A DNA stretch of 64,000 nucleotides from Onchidella celtica. Its lineage: Eukaryota > Mollusca > Gastropoda > Systellommatophora > Onchidiidae. This document shows positions 41,101 to 56,100 of this stretch, piece after piece. The stretch spans positions 90,624,998 to 90,688,997 of the forward strand of contig OZ007567.1 of the NCBI GenBank assembly GCA_963931925.1, read 5' to 3'. Position 1 is the stretch's first letter. The number at the start of each line of letters is the position of its first letter. A program made the position numbers and the translations under genes. A model generated the notes under the pieces. The model ran no database searches. It was given only the letters and a program-made list of their open reading frames with translations, and was not told the origin of the DNA.

Positions 41101-44100
41101 TTGTGCATAAAAGTTATTTATTATTTCGTTCTTCGGCACCCAATCCATGATAACTGACCAATACTCTTTCACTGATTATTATTATTTTCTTGGGGAAAAT
41201 GCAATGATGCGATTTCTTTGCTTCGCTGGCTATGTGCGTTGCAATTTTTGTGTAACACTTTTCACAGACTGCAGGAACCACAAGTTATGGTAAACCAAAA
41301 TATACGCACAACTATAACTAACATTAAATGTAAACCAATCTGGTTTGTTTTTTTTTTAATGGAAATATGTTGGGTTTACCAGAACTGTTTGGACAGCAAG
41401 ACACCGGCGGTAATAAATTTTTAGTTTAATTCCATTAAAAGTCAAAATATCGAGCTGTGACTCTTGTAACAACGCCTTACGAAAACTATACTGATAAGTG
41501 GTCTGAAAGCACGCAACTTTAGTATTTTGCCGTCATGTAGATAACGTCTTCTTTAATAATCTGATAAATGTTCATGCTGTAATGAAATCTTATCGTTATG
41601 GTCACAGTGGAGACGTCAACGGTCGTCGTACAATGGGACTTCGCAGCTTGGTACAGTTCCGTAATGGCAAGTGGAGGTGAGTTTGTCAAGGCCTACGCCT
41701 ATTGACGTTAAGTCATCTTCTAAATTTTGAGACAGAGCAAATGCACCGATACAGGTTTTATGATAATGATATTTAGGCAAATTAATCTATGAGGGTCTGT
41801 CAATTACTCACGCGTTGTTTTTTTTTTTAACTCGTTTGATTTTTTCCCTCCCTCGATCGACTTTTTCCACGTAAAAATTAATTTTCTCAGAGTTTTGGCC
41901 TATCTCGATTAACTTTTCACAAAAACCAAACGACGAAAATGCCCATCCAAAATGAGCCCAAAATAACTGAAATATAAGTATGTTCTCAGAATGTGTCTTA
42001 AACACTGCAGTTCGGTTTTTAAGTGCATGATGACTACTTAAAGATCCCACAGTTTCGTTCTACTTTTGTTTTAGGCCTAATTCACGTATATGTTTTCAGG
42101 CTTCCACTTTGTTGATATGAGTTAATAAACAAGACTTGAGCTTAAGTGATTATTGAAACCCTTCTCTGTACATTCCATTAATATGCCAAAAGTAAAAATA
42201 ACTCAGGACGCCCGGAAAAAGGACATTTCACAAAAATGTGATCTGAAGGAGATGTCAATTATGTTAGGAATGTAAGGATTATTTCTTCACTCGAAATCAC
42301 AAGAGAGAAACAGACTAATTGAAATGCAAGATATTAAACACTAAAATGATTTGAGTAGTATTTTGCTTCAGCAAAATCATCAAAAATAAGATGCAAAGTC
42401 TTATGTGAAAATAAATAATCATGATAGTTTCCACCGCAGGAGAGCGCCCGGGGGCATGGCTTGGGTGTAGCCTGGCCCCCTCGATGTGTAAGGAAGTCAA
42501 GGGCCGAAACATTTTGGCGGGATTACTCATCCTGCGAAGATCTCCTGTAGTGTAGCTCTCCCAAAAGGTTCAATTTCTTTTAGACATTTCGCATACAGTG
42601 TTAGTAATTTGGCAAAGTGAAATATCTGCTTGGTTTGAATTGATTCAAAGACACAAATCATTTGATTGTGCAGGTCTAGAATGCAATGAGCAGTCTGTGG
42701 TAGAAGTGGAGAGCGCAGTCATCCTCAATCTGCACGCAGCCCTTATACAAGAGTCAAAGAACAGACAGACAACCTGTGTGTAAGTATATATCTTGCCTAA
42801 TTTATGAAACGGCTGTGTAGAAAAACTCTGGGCGGGTCTTTGGCGCTAAGATTAAGAACTGACAAGCCGTAAAATCATTCTGAAAATTCACATTCCTCGC
42901 AAATAATAGTAGCCTAATAATAAGTACTGTTTAAAAATATCGTGATTTTCCCGTGATGCGCATACTACCTTATATCACACATCTAATTCACACCATCGGG
43001 TGTCACGTTTTCAGATTTCTGCCCAGGTTTCTGCCGAACGGACGATTAAACTATTGATATGAATTTTAAGAGAACTTGGTGGTCAAAGATTTATGCTTGA
43101 TCTAATGTTGTGAAACATGATTATTTACATGGCTCCTATTATAACGGTGTAATAGTTTGCATTTGCAGGATACATAAATACACATTGTACATTAAGGCCT
43201 GCAGATCAGATTTGGCTTCTGCAACATGGCGATCTTTTTATTTTTCTGTTTAGTTCCCTCATGGAATCCATCAGCTTGGCCAAGGACGTGCTGGAAAAAT
43301 GCCGATTAAAAATTGAGCAAGACAGCAGCTTTGACTCCTCTTCACAAATGGCAATCAGACAGTACACTCGCGTCATGCATGTCAATGAGTTTGCGGCCGT
43401 ATACCGCCTGACCTGTTCTACACTGATGTCAGGTGAGTTGAAAATATAATAACTCGTAATTAAGAATTATAGTGAATAGTAAGTCTTTATCTAGCCTAAA
43501 ATCTGACAGCTTCCAAGTGTACATCATTTTGCTCATTGCGTCTACCATGTTCTTGAAGGCATGGCTTCATACAGGCAGTGAATTTCGTTGAACTTTAATA
43601 AGAATGTCCAAGATATTGCAATGATGCGGATTTCTGTTAGTGCCTGGCATCTTACCACGGAAGAAAGTTGGAACCCCTTACAAATTAACTAAATCTATAA
43701 AACAATAGATTCACCTCATAAACAAGGAGAAGCTACGCTGACTGTTCGTCACGATGAATGTCCCTGCCAGAGAGACAAGTATATATCACAGAAAACGTGT
43801 CAGTATTAGTATAATTCAAGAAATAATATTTAGAATGGTCTTAACACTTCTTTCGGAGGAATAGATACGTGAAAAAAAATTATAACCATGAATATCAAAA
43901 TGCAATCTACTGTATAAGACAGTCACAAAAGTATCCTGAACTAAATAATTTTTAAGACTGATTCAATCGTTTTTCATTCTGATCACCTCTGGTTTCTCAT
44001 TAGGAAACCGGAGGCTTAAACTGATTGACAATTTTTATTTTAAAAGGAGACTGGAAATGGAAATTTGGTATCCCACGTAGACCCAAGACGATGTACCCAC

Positions 44101-47100
44101 ATTTCTTTTATTATATTCAATGTCTGCCACGTGTGTTTTCTCAACAAATGTCGGGCTGGTCTGAATGAATTTCTGCTTTGTATAACAGGTGAGATAGTGA
44201 CATCGGTTGGCGAGAGCAAGAACACATCCACTGCCTCCACTCAGACAGGTGAGTCCAAGTGCTACAGTGTGTATGTACATATTATGTGGGCCCTTTCTTC
44301 ACCGGTTACTTGGGTAAATGTACAAATCATTAAGAGGGAAGCTTGTGTGAAATTTTTGCAGATAAGCAAAAACACTATGAAGTTCCTAGAAAAGAGTTGC
44401 TGCAACTCCTTCCTAACTCATACACTTTGCTCACACAATACTTGGGATCATCTTTGTCTTAGTATATTTTTTAAATTCATAATTTGACCTCTCAAAGATG
44501 GAAAGAGATCCTCTGACAAAACAAATTCAGTTGGAGCCCCTTGTTTTGTCTCCCATGTTAGATTAAACAGGCTATCTGAGCAGCGCACATGCACAGTCCG
44601 TCGTAAAAGTGACGTAACAGAAGATCGTGTTCAATGGTTTGTCCTTTTTTTTTTTCCTCAGCCGTCTGGGATGACATCAAACTGAGAAACCTCCTTCTTA
44701 TTTACCTCCGTCTCGAATTATCCATGGAAGACAGTGGCGTTTGCAGGTAACTACATTATTGGCAGCGTCATTTAGTTAGGGGTCCAGACTTAATGTCACC
44801 GTTTCCTTACACATCGCAATCTCCATGAATATATCGAGGGGTATTTGCCACATTGTTGTATAAGACATTTTGCCGATTTTGAGGTTTTGTCATGAAAGTG
44901 GTTGTCTCACTCGTAATTTCTTTATGCATAAGGATCATTCCAATCGGTTACACACTTTTCGAGATATGTGTCTGTCAAGGACTACAGTAGTCCTTCGTTT
45001 CTGTGACATAATGTTTTATGCGTTTTAGTCCTTTTGCCGACAAAACTTCAATCCTCATTTTCTCGAAAAGGCAAAAATGCACATAACCGGTGATATAATT
45101 ATATTCACAGTGTATATTCAGCACATTCCATAGATTTCTCGGGGCAGAATAAAGCCACGGAAACGAATTCATGTTTAAACATGAGATTAAGCTGAGACAT
45201 CGCCTTTACAAAATGAAATTAAATATTTGCCTGCTAAACTTCTCTTCAGTCTAGGATGTCAGGGTTTCCGACATTCCGTTTGTGATCGCAAACAGACATC
45301 GTCCTCTTTGTGGGGTATAGAGTGTGCAATAAGGAGATGAAGAGGTGGAATTTTAGCTGTCTTTTCACAAATTAGGTCGACGATATGATATAATTTAAAT
45401 ATGGATAATTAACGACGATATGGGATAGGGGAGGTAACTAAAGATTTTCGATGGTGAAGCATTCTTGCATCTATTTTGTAATAACCACTTTTAAGAGTAT
45501 TAATTACTTCGTGTTTACGACCCACACTTTGCATTCATCAGAAAAATTAGTCATCAACAAAAGTCAAGTGAACCCGATAATCCTATATAGCTCTTTAACA
45601 AGACCCCTAAAGGAGTCAAATTTTAATAGAAGATAGTAGGTTTTGAAGAATAATGATTCGTTCACACCATAAACACGCCCAAATACACTTAAGGGAACCA
45701 CTAACAGGATATATCCATACATCCAGCTAAAGTATTATGAACTCGGTAGCAAATGCTTTACAACAGATTCTGGTCGTTTAATTTTGTATCAGCAAATTGC
45801 ACTGGCGAAACGGAAGGCCGATGTTACCCATAATACCCTTACTGTTATCATGGATAATTTGAATGTATTATTATTATTACAGTATTACTACATGTAAAGT
45901 ACAATTGAAAAACGGTCGTAATTTATCTTCCCTTGATAAAACAATCTTGCCCCAGTAGAAATGATTCATTTTTGCAGAAGTATATTGGCAGTGGTTTACA
46001 ATATGAAAATATCCCTACATGAAATAAGACTGCACTTGCATTGTTGTCTTACAAAACTTTCGGGTTCTCAAGGCAACAAATATATGTATGGTAATTTCAG
46101 AGATTTCTCTCAGTTGGTGGAAGAGTTCGCTCTGACCTTGAAACCATGCCCCTGGGAAGTGCGTATAACCCTGAACTTGCTCCTGGAACAAATGAAGAGC
46201 ACCAAACTCGCTGTCTGCACCCCTCCTACTTGCAATGTCCATTATGCGGGCATGTGTCTTCATAACGCTAAAATGATGTTGGAAAGTCTGAGTGGAGAAG
46301 GAGGCGATCTTTCAGCCGTCACCTTCACCGAATCTATGTGCAAGTATGTACCTAATTCTGTAGTGTTATGAAAAGGACGTTGCATTTGTCTTATAAATTA
46401 ATGTCAACATGACAATGCATGTATAACACTAAGAATTTTAGGTGCTTGACAATTTATCTGTGGTGTTAACATTAATCGATTTCATAATAGTCACGTTAAT
46501 AATACGTATATAAAAATAATGTCAACTTTTTTTTATCTTTTTATAATTCCCAGTGGGTACAGAAATGTAGAAAAAAAAAAAAGACAGTAAACAATAAGAA
46601 AAAAAAAAAGAAGAACGAAAGAATTTTAAATTTTCAAGACTGTCACCGCGTTATACGGAGAATCACACAGTTATGGTAATATAATAAAATATTCTCGAGT
46701 CAACCCGGTGAATCAGGGGAGAATATTAACATAGAACATTGCTGAATACGTAATGGTTGATTTAACAACTTCAAATATACTGATGATTCCCAGGAGCCTG
46801 AAGTATTCCTTGGTATGCTCAACAAACCACACAATTGACTGCAAGCACAGCACTTACAGTAGCATCAGCAGCCAATTCCAGTCAGTAGAGAGCATATTCA
46901 CTCAAAACTGCGCTGCAATCGTACCTTTGCCGAAACCATGTGTGGTGGCTCAAGAAACGGACATGTTCACCAAGGCAATTGCAACAAGCTTTTTGTTCGA
47001 TAACGCTGCAGTATGCACGTAAGTTATTTTGCCTAACATTTCATAGGAAATATTTCACTGAATCCAGTGTTGTAAACATGATCATTATTTCAGACTGAAC

Positions 47101-50100
47101 TACATTCAAAATCCATGATATTTCATGAACGAAATTTAAATGTTATAGCAGGCCTCCAAATTCTCTGACAGCCAGTCATTTTTAAATAGAGGCATGAAAT
47201 CTACTGGTGCTACGGATAATGAAGATGCTTCGTCAAAATAAAGACGAAAATAAAGATGAAACATTACAGAGTGGGCAAGAGAGAAAGAAAAAAAATCATG
47301 AATCAATGTTTTCAAGGTATTACAGAAAGTGGGTAAAAACAAATAACAACAACAAAAAAACTGGCTTTGATGTCACCATGCAAGTTTGTGGGTTTTCGGA
47401 ACTTATCGAACACACGATATACGACCAAAAAAAAATAAAAAAATGTAGAAACGGCTTACACTGAACAATAAAAGTAAGGTGAAAATCCAAGATTTTTTAA
47501 AACAATATGGTACTTCTTGGTGATGCGAGTTGTTATCCGTGAATTTGTATACCGGTACCAGTAATGTATCTTCAGTATTGGACGCAGATATATGTTAATA
47601 TTATTTAATATCCCAAAGACATTAATTGTTTTAGATACAAGTCATACATAATTAATAATATTATCTGCCAATCATACAAGTCATACATAATTGATAATAT
47701 TATCTGCCAATCTTTTTCAGGGCTATTGAAGGACGCAGCGGGATGAAAAAGTATAGAGACGTATACTGTGGGGGCTTTGGTATGTTGTGGTGACTTACTG
47801 GACACTAAACCATTAATCAGTGTCGCAATTTTGTTTTTCAGTTCTATCACACTGAACATGTGGACACATTCGCATCAGTGTCCTCAAAAAAACGCGGGCA
47901 CACGCGCGCGAGGGCGCGCTCACACACACATACATATTCCCAGTTTTAGTAGGGCATGTTGAGGGAACCAAGTTAACAAGACTAGAGGATTTCGGTATAT
48001 GAAAGAATAAGATTTTCCAAGATATCGGAAAGATAAACATTCATTTGAACTTGACTACTGCAGGTCTACTGTTGTTGCTCTGTGGTGGAGCCTAAAATCT
48101 GGCCAGCCTGAGGTCCAGTTTTGATCCCAGGATATCCACTGTATTTTCGATAACCCCTTTGTATCTTCACAATTTTCATTTTCTTCACATTCCTAAATAC
48201 TATGATTTTCTTTCAGACCCTGCCCCTTCCCCCTCTCTGAGTTAGAGCACGAAATTGTTAAAGGCACGCATTAGATATATGATTCTGAGAGGTTGTCTGG
48301 TATTCATTTAACCAAGCTATTGCCAAGCCAAGGATTTGAGTGTGTTAAACACCAACGCAGCCGCAGATTTGATATTTGCATCCTCATTTTTAAGCAAATT
48401 CGGGAAATGCCACAACCATAAAACATTTAATTTTTCTCTAGTGCCGGCGACAAAAGTTTACGTACACCTCGACGCCAAGGGGAGCTAAACAAGAGGTAGT
48501 AACCATGGAAATGGAATCAATATAATATTATTTTTGTTAGGCCGCAATTATTCATCAGTATTGGCCAAAACAGCCTCGGTGTGTCCGCCAGTATTGGTAA
48601 TGGGCACATAAAGCTTGGGTTTATTGCCCACTTTTGATACTGACCAGTAAAGCTTGTGTGTTTTTTTAAAGTGTATTTGTTTTTCATTTTATTATTTTCA
48701 CAATTTTTTTTTTTTTAAAGTCACATCACTCTTGGTTTTATATAGCCTAAATATGATTACGTGACGTTTATATTCCCTATATTAGTAAATCAAGCTGAGA
48801 TACTAGGTGTTGCCTGGAATAAACATGTCTTGGGACATCTTTGATCGTAGTATAATAATAGTAGGTCAAAAGGTTTCCTCTTTACGGGGTCAAACAAAAT
48901 TGTGCTGTAAATAGACAGGTTCATCACATCAATGTCCTTATCTTATTTAAATTAAGTTATTAAGTAAGAGAACCCTCCCCCCCCCCCCCTGGACTAAATT
49001 TAGAAATTTAACGTCGAAAAATGTACAGATTAAATGAAGAAAAAAAAAAAAAAAAACACACAAACACTGGGACACTGAAATTGAACAAACCCGGTGTTTC
49101 AAGGCAAATTGAAAGAATAAAAACAGGAACAGAAATGCAACCCCTATATAATAATCTAAATCTGAACAGAGAGATCATGTTCGGAATTGAAAGAAATCAT
49201 CAGATTCCAGTGCATCTGAGTAGTGGTTTGGGCCCTCACACTTTTTTACAATTAAATTCATAATTACACGTAGTCAACACCCGCAAGAATAGCTCACAGT
49301 CTTTAGACAAATTAATTACAACCTCACCCTGCTTTGCACTGGGTGAAAGTGAAGTTGCACCAGGGCAGTGTGTGCATGGCGCGCGTTTTGCTCAGTGTTT
49401 GTAAATATACCTCCACCCCTCCAACCCCCCCCCCCACCCCACCCCCACTCCCAAGCCCGGGGGAAAAGGGTTGTATAGGAAGGGGAACAGTTACCCATTT
49501 AGGCCACGAAAATTCAATGACGCCGTCATTACCAAGACACGCGGAGGCTGAGGTTGAACCCAAGACCCACTGTCTTGGGTTGAACCACGTACATAGCTAT
49601 CGATGTGAACTGAGCAAGGGGGAAGGGTTCAAACACGCGAGATCACTCACAATGCAAAGTCTACTCTGGCGAATGAAAAAAAATCTAGAGGAAAATTTAT
49701 TGGTCAGCCCTGGCGAATAGTCATTTTAATTTTTGCAGAAGTTGATATAATTCAGGGCCATGTTATAGATTTTACACGTACAGTCTGCAATTATCAGGTC
49801 TAGGGTTGCCAGTTTAACAGTATTTCATTATATCATGGCAATCAATCCTTTTTCCTGGTGACATACTGTGAAGCATTTTCTTAATTAATATCTCATTTTT
49901 TTAAACCAGTTTCCAGTCAGTATTGTTGGGCAACGAACTGCAGTAGCAAGGATACAAAATGTGAGAAGAGATACGTTGAAAAATGCCAGAAAGATCAGGT
50001 CTGTATACTTATTTCATTTGTTTATTCCGTGATTTCTAGACACAATTTATAGAGGAAAAGAACTGATTAACCTGGCTTATGTAGGTAAAAAATCCTGGGA

Positions 50101-53100
50101 TCCTTTCAGAGAGCTTTTTAAAATGATTTGTTTTACAAGAGAGAATATCAGAAGAATTTTCTAAAGTTGCCTGGTGTGTGGAGAAAAATTTAAATTTAAA
50201 GAATTTTTATTTCGTTAACAGTCATGTATGGTAGTGGGACTCAGGTTGTCGTGTTTGATTCACTATTAGTTAGCTTTTGTTTGTTATGGTTTGCGATGTT
50301 TGTTGGTGTAAATGAAATATTGTCAATCCTGTAATGCCAGGTATGTACCTTGTCGGCGGACATTGATGGTCAGGGCAGAGCAACCGGCACCAAGAAGCAA
50401 GGATGTGGCCCTATGTCATTTTGTGCAGGTACCCCTTCAGCAAATGAACTGAAAGTATGCTGTGATGGTTTTAACTTATGCAACAGACTGGATGCTGCTG
50501 GTGATCTCGTGAAGTGCATCTGTGATATACCTGGAGCTGTTGCTGAGCTGACATCTATAGGAAGTGCCTGGTACGCTCTTTATGTGATTCATATATATGC
50601 AATCATGGATTTTAAATATATATTTCCTTTTTGTTCCCAATTAATGTAACCAGACAAGACTATGAATTTCTTAGTTTTTAGGCTTATGTGGAAAACAAAA
50701 GACAGAAAAAAACAAATAACAGAAAGTCTTAGGTGAGCTGGTGATTTGGTCATTTTATTATGTTCAGATTAATTATTTCAAAAATTTATTGAGAACCACT
50801 GTTTTCTTACTTAAATGAGCCTAGGAGAAAGGAGAAAGTATGCTTTAGCTATAGAAGTAAAAAAAAAAAAAAAAAAGTCAAGTTGATACACCAAGATAAT
50901 CTACTTACAAAAAAAAAAAAAAAAAAGCAAAATGAAATAACATGATTTCAGATTTGACAAATAGAATTTTTTTATTTCCAGTGCTGACAAACTGGATACT
51001 ATCATCAATCACATAAGAGGCTGTGCACCACTTCAGCGGCAAACTTTCTTGAATAATGCGGTTGTGCAGCAAGCAATAAGTGGGGGCTGTTCAGATTTGA
51101 GCAGCGTAGTGACGCAGACTCCACCTTGTGGAGACCTCTGTCCTGATGGTGCGCAGTTGCTAGAACTTTGCCGGCCATCTGATGGAAACTATTGCCAGTA
51201 AGTTTTTACTGCATGCCCATTATGTAATGAAATGATTGTAGCAAGAAGTAACAATGTACTGTCTGCAAGGTAAGGTGCTTGATATTTATATGTGCCAGGC
51301 ATGGTTACCTATGGCCAGCAGGCCGTATTCAGCCATCCAAGAAATTCTGGCCAACCCCAAAGATTGACTGAAATTAGTTTACACACCAGTCATGGTGTGA
51401 TAAAAAAATAAATGTCATATTCACATGCACCCCCCCTCCCTCCCCCCCCCCCCCATTTTCCACAGGCAGATAATTTAGGCCGGTCCAACTTCCTATGGAA
51501 ATCATTTTAGAAAAGGGCTTGGTTCTCTCTTCAAGTTGTAATCAAATGCAATAAACACGAGGGGCATCTTGAATATACATGAACTATAACCTAAACAGCT
51601 TTATATTTTGTCTTTCAAATGAAGGACCATGGAAGAAAAAGGAGATTGGCCAACAAAGGGAAGCTTTTCACTCTTATACTGGATGCATGTTGGTGCAAAA
51701 AGTTTGTTCCCCTCAGGAGAATTAATCCAGAAATAGAAGAGGAGAGCTGTTTCACAAATAGCCACAAACAAACAAAAATCTAAAATGTAGATATAAGGAA
51801 ACATTCCTGAAGGCAGAACCCAAGTAAGCAAATTTTCCAAAGGAAGTGTATATTTAGGCCGAATACGGCCTATACAACCCGGTGCTGTGCTATTTGGGCC
51901 GAAGGTATTTTACTTTTTAGGCATGAGAGTGTCAATTGCCACCGCGGAATACGGTGTCCATTGTCGATTGAAGTGTGCATTGGTATGGTCAGATGGACCT
52001 GGGGGCGTGAGGGTCTAGTCAGTTTGTATCAACGGGCGGTAGTCAGATTGACTAATCAGGCGAGGGCTGGGGTAGCCATTGGCGATCGTGGTAATTGACG
52101 CTACCTTTAGGCAATATTGTACGGACACAAATTCTGTGTTTTCAAAAAAAAAACAAAAAAAAAAAACACGCCAGAACAGTGCAAACTGCAAACTCGCACT
52201 ATCGGCCCAAATAACCCGGAACCAGGGTTTTGGGCTATTTAGGCCGTATTCGGCCCAAATATACCTAGCCTTTTCCAAACACAAAATTTCATCTGAGATG
52301 GTAGTGAAATAAACAAGGAAACTTTACTAGCATAGATACGTTTGCTGGGTGTACTTTTACTTCAAACTTAAAATTGTCATTATTGTGATTAATGTTGTAA
52401 TCACTGCCTTTCATTTTCAGACAAAACGTCTTTAACTGCATCAGTGTACAGAGTATTCACTGTGCTGCTGAACACATTGCTGTCAATCTGAAAGCTCTAC
52501 AGATGAGCGAAGAGATGAAAAAGTGCGATTCAGACACAGTGCAGAAATTACTCAATAACGCTGAGCCGGATATCTTGAGCAGCATCCCAGATATAGTGAA
52601 AATTGGCGATTGTCTTTCTCAGCTGCGAGGCCAAGACTCCTCTGACTCATTGCCAACTGTCCTCATGGCTGCCCAGTCCTGTCTCTCATCTTCAGGGATT
52701 AAACTCTACCAGGCCTACAAACTGTCAAACTTCTTTGCACATGTGGCATTTTACCTTAATACTGGTAGGCATTTATATATAATTTTCAGTAGGACTGAAT
52801 GATTAGGTTCATGCCAATTAATTTAATGTTTGTTTGTGTTATAAATATTGTCTATACTTAATAAAAATTCAGTAACAGTTGTTTGAATTACGTGACCACA
52901 AAAACTTAGCACCTGAATCTCTGCTATCATGAAACAGTGCATACTCACATATTATGTGCCCGCTTGTGCTTTAATTATATTCGTCACTGACACAAAAGCA
53001 CAATGCATTATGTATTGCAATGAAACAAATGATGTCAAAGTTTGTTTTAAATTAGTTTACCAGTATCCCCAATTTTTCTGTTGTAACAAGACCATTGCTT

Positions 53101-56100
53101 TTTTGTGCGGTCAAGGTGGAAGTGGACCAGTATGTACCTCCTGGGCTAAATTCCCTGAATTACTGTTCAGTGCTACAAACAGTACACTATCTGGAGAGAT
53201 CGATGCAAGCTTCTGCGCGTAAGTTACTTTTGTGCAAATAATGAACATCTATTTATCCGGTGTTTTAGGAACCATTTTCAAAATCAGCAGCAATTTTTGT
53301 TAAGTATACATTTTAAAAAAAGTGTTCCGTTGCTTTTGATATTCAGGACACAAGGAGATAACTACATGTATGTTGCCCATGCATTTCTTCTCCATTTCAT
53401 TTTTGTCTCCAAAGATATAGCAGACCATTATTGATAGTTCAGGGTATGGTTATACACCTCAAGGCGTGCATTTATGCATCGTCTGAACCATCAAGATTCA
53501 GAAGTCCAGACTACAGGGAACATTTTCATAACGGTATTCCATGTTGAAGACAAGATTACAAAAATGAATTAACTTTATCATTTGCTGCCCAAATTTATAT
53601 GGCAACATTTATTCAGTTTTACACTACAATATTTCAGGAATGCGCAAGTGACCATAGACGATTGGTTTGCCAGCTGTGGAAACAACGCTATTTCTAAGGC
53701 AAACATCACAGCAACCTTTAGTCTTGTGTGTCCCATGGCATTTCAAACTGCCACTTGTAGTTACAGCGACATCTACGCATGTTTTCCAACTGTCAGTTCA
53801 AATTACAACAAAGAAACTTTGTAAGTAGGATTCTTATATTTTAGAGCTTAGAGAGATTATTGAACCCTTCCAATGTCATTGATTTTTGTAAAACAGCCTT
53901 TAAATGCCAAGAAATTGTTTTATATAATATGAGGATTAGCATTTGTGTTTAAACTTTCTAATTTGAAATTTCATCAAATAAACTTTCTCTGCAGACAAGT
54001 TCTGGAAAATTGTGTGAGATCGGCAGTTTCCGGTTGCACAGGACCCATTGCTTTCGAGGCCATAGGCACAGTGAGGCACTTGTTTGGAAAAAATATGACT
54101 TCATCCTCAGAACGTGGTAACAATGAAATGTGTACATGTGATCCAGCGTCTGCAATTCATTGTATACTGGAAGTTCATCACATGGCCAAACAGCCCACCC
54201 CTGACTGGATGGGTCTGTGTCCGTGAGTTGCATATTTTTCAAATTTGTCCCTTGTCTTCTTCTTTCAGAGAACATTTCTGTGTGGTTTCACTTTCAACAA
54301 TGAAATGAGAATGACTGGATGAGCGTGTCCATAAATTATGCCTTTAGTAAGATTGTGGGAGTTTTAATAAGCAGATCGATACAAAAGATTGTTCAACATC
54401 AAGTCCACATTCTGTTGAATGCCTTCAAAAAATTATTTTGTTGTAAGCCAATTAATGTTGGAGTGGCATTATATTGTTTGTCAAAATTAATGACACAAAC
54501 AACATCAATAACAACAACAAACAAACCAATAGCAGTTCCAACCACAATAACAAAGAGATTTTTATTTCTCCAGCAAAGTTGAAGAAAGTGAGATGTGTGC
54601 ACGAAGCTATGTTCAAGGTTGTGATGAGTGCAAAAAATCCACGGTGTTGGAAATTGTCAAGAAACTGAATTCCGCGCTGGAAGAAGTGTGTGAAGACCCC
54701 CCGGAGACAACTTGCCATGCTGTCAGTGCTATGCAGTGTGTCACAGACTTGGAGACTTTCCAGAAAAAATCAACTGAATACTCTGATGAATCCATTTGCC
54801 TGTAAGTTAATTTTGGTTCATGCTTGTGAAAAGATGAAAATATTACAATCAAGAAATTTTTCCTCACAGTAGATTTTAGATTTTTAGCGTACTTGCTATG
54901 TCAATTTTTAGGACATAGCTCCACAGTGCAAGGGAGGGGTTAGGTATCTTTAAAGGATTCAATGATTTTTAATATGGAGTGAAGAATTTTAAAACATTTA
55001 CTTCAAAATGGAGATGTTTCAGATCCAGTATCCATATTTTCCAGTTTAATGCCCGCAACTGACAGGCATGAAACGTTCCAAAGTAGAAGATGATAAGGAA
55101 TTTCTGGGTATATTTGAAGCCACAGTGACAGTTTGGGATGTTATCTTAATAAATTGGATAGTAACGGGCATTTTGTAATAATTTTGTTATGAAAATGTTT
55201 ATCAGGTAAGTAGAGATTTAGCACTTCCGAATTCCGCCAGCCGCAACATTATTAAAAAGGCACTGCCAAGTTTCTACAAGTGGCTTAGATAACATTGCTT
55301 GCAACCATCACAGTTTTATTATTAGGTTGGATTTATATGTTCTTTTTCCTTACTGTCTTACAGACAAATTAAAGTGGCAGAACAGTGCGTATACGAAAGG
55401 ACCCAAGAATGTGACGACCTTACAACATTTTCCATTAGCCGCAGTCTTTCTCAGGTGATCTCTCAGTGGAAGGATGTTGACTGTGCGCCACCTGAAGATC
55501 AGATCATCACCTGCAACAACGTGTTTGAGACACAAATTTATGAGCTTTTGGGCCTGGACATGAACAGGCTTTACGAGGCCCTTCAAAGGAACGACACCAG
55601 TTTGTAAGTGATTGGTTTTGTTCAATATTTTATTCAATATCCCCTTTGATGACAAAGAACTAATGATGCACCATAGAATTCAGTTTTGAACTAAATGTAT
55701 TATGTTGAAATGGGAAACATTTTGTACATCAGACTGATTGCCAGAAACAGATATATTGTGATATTTTCATAAAAAAAATTAGGTCAAGAGACGTAGACGG
55801 AGGTGAAATATGAAATAAAAATAGTTACTTGTGAAACAGAAACAGCACCATCTGTGACTGAATTGTGCAAAGATATTAAAAATTGAAAATTATGACGATC
55901 ACAGTAGCAGTAAAACAAATTTCAAGTGATTGTTGGTCTCACAGGAAAATAATCCCGGCAAAATGTAAAAAAAAACACAGAAAATCTATAATGTCACAGC
56001 ACGGCTCGGAAGAAAATTAAAATGTGGCAAAAAAAAAAAAAAAGTTGACCGTTGCAAAGCCCTGGATAAGAAAATGAACAAAGAACAATAAAGAAACTCA

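Noticed and set aside
45979-46100. In-frame upstream extension of exon 11 of gene B
   Set aside because: The acceptor TTTTTGCAG at 45978 is possible, but the downstream acceptor gives a module of the usual length; kept only as an alternative.
48443-48490. Possible extra exon of gene B after CTCTAG
   Set aside because: In the required phase it reaches a stop after about 14 codons without a convincing donor.
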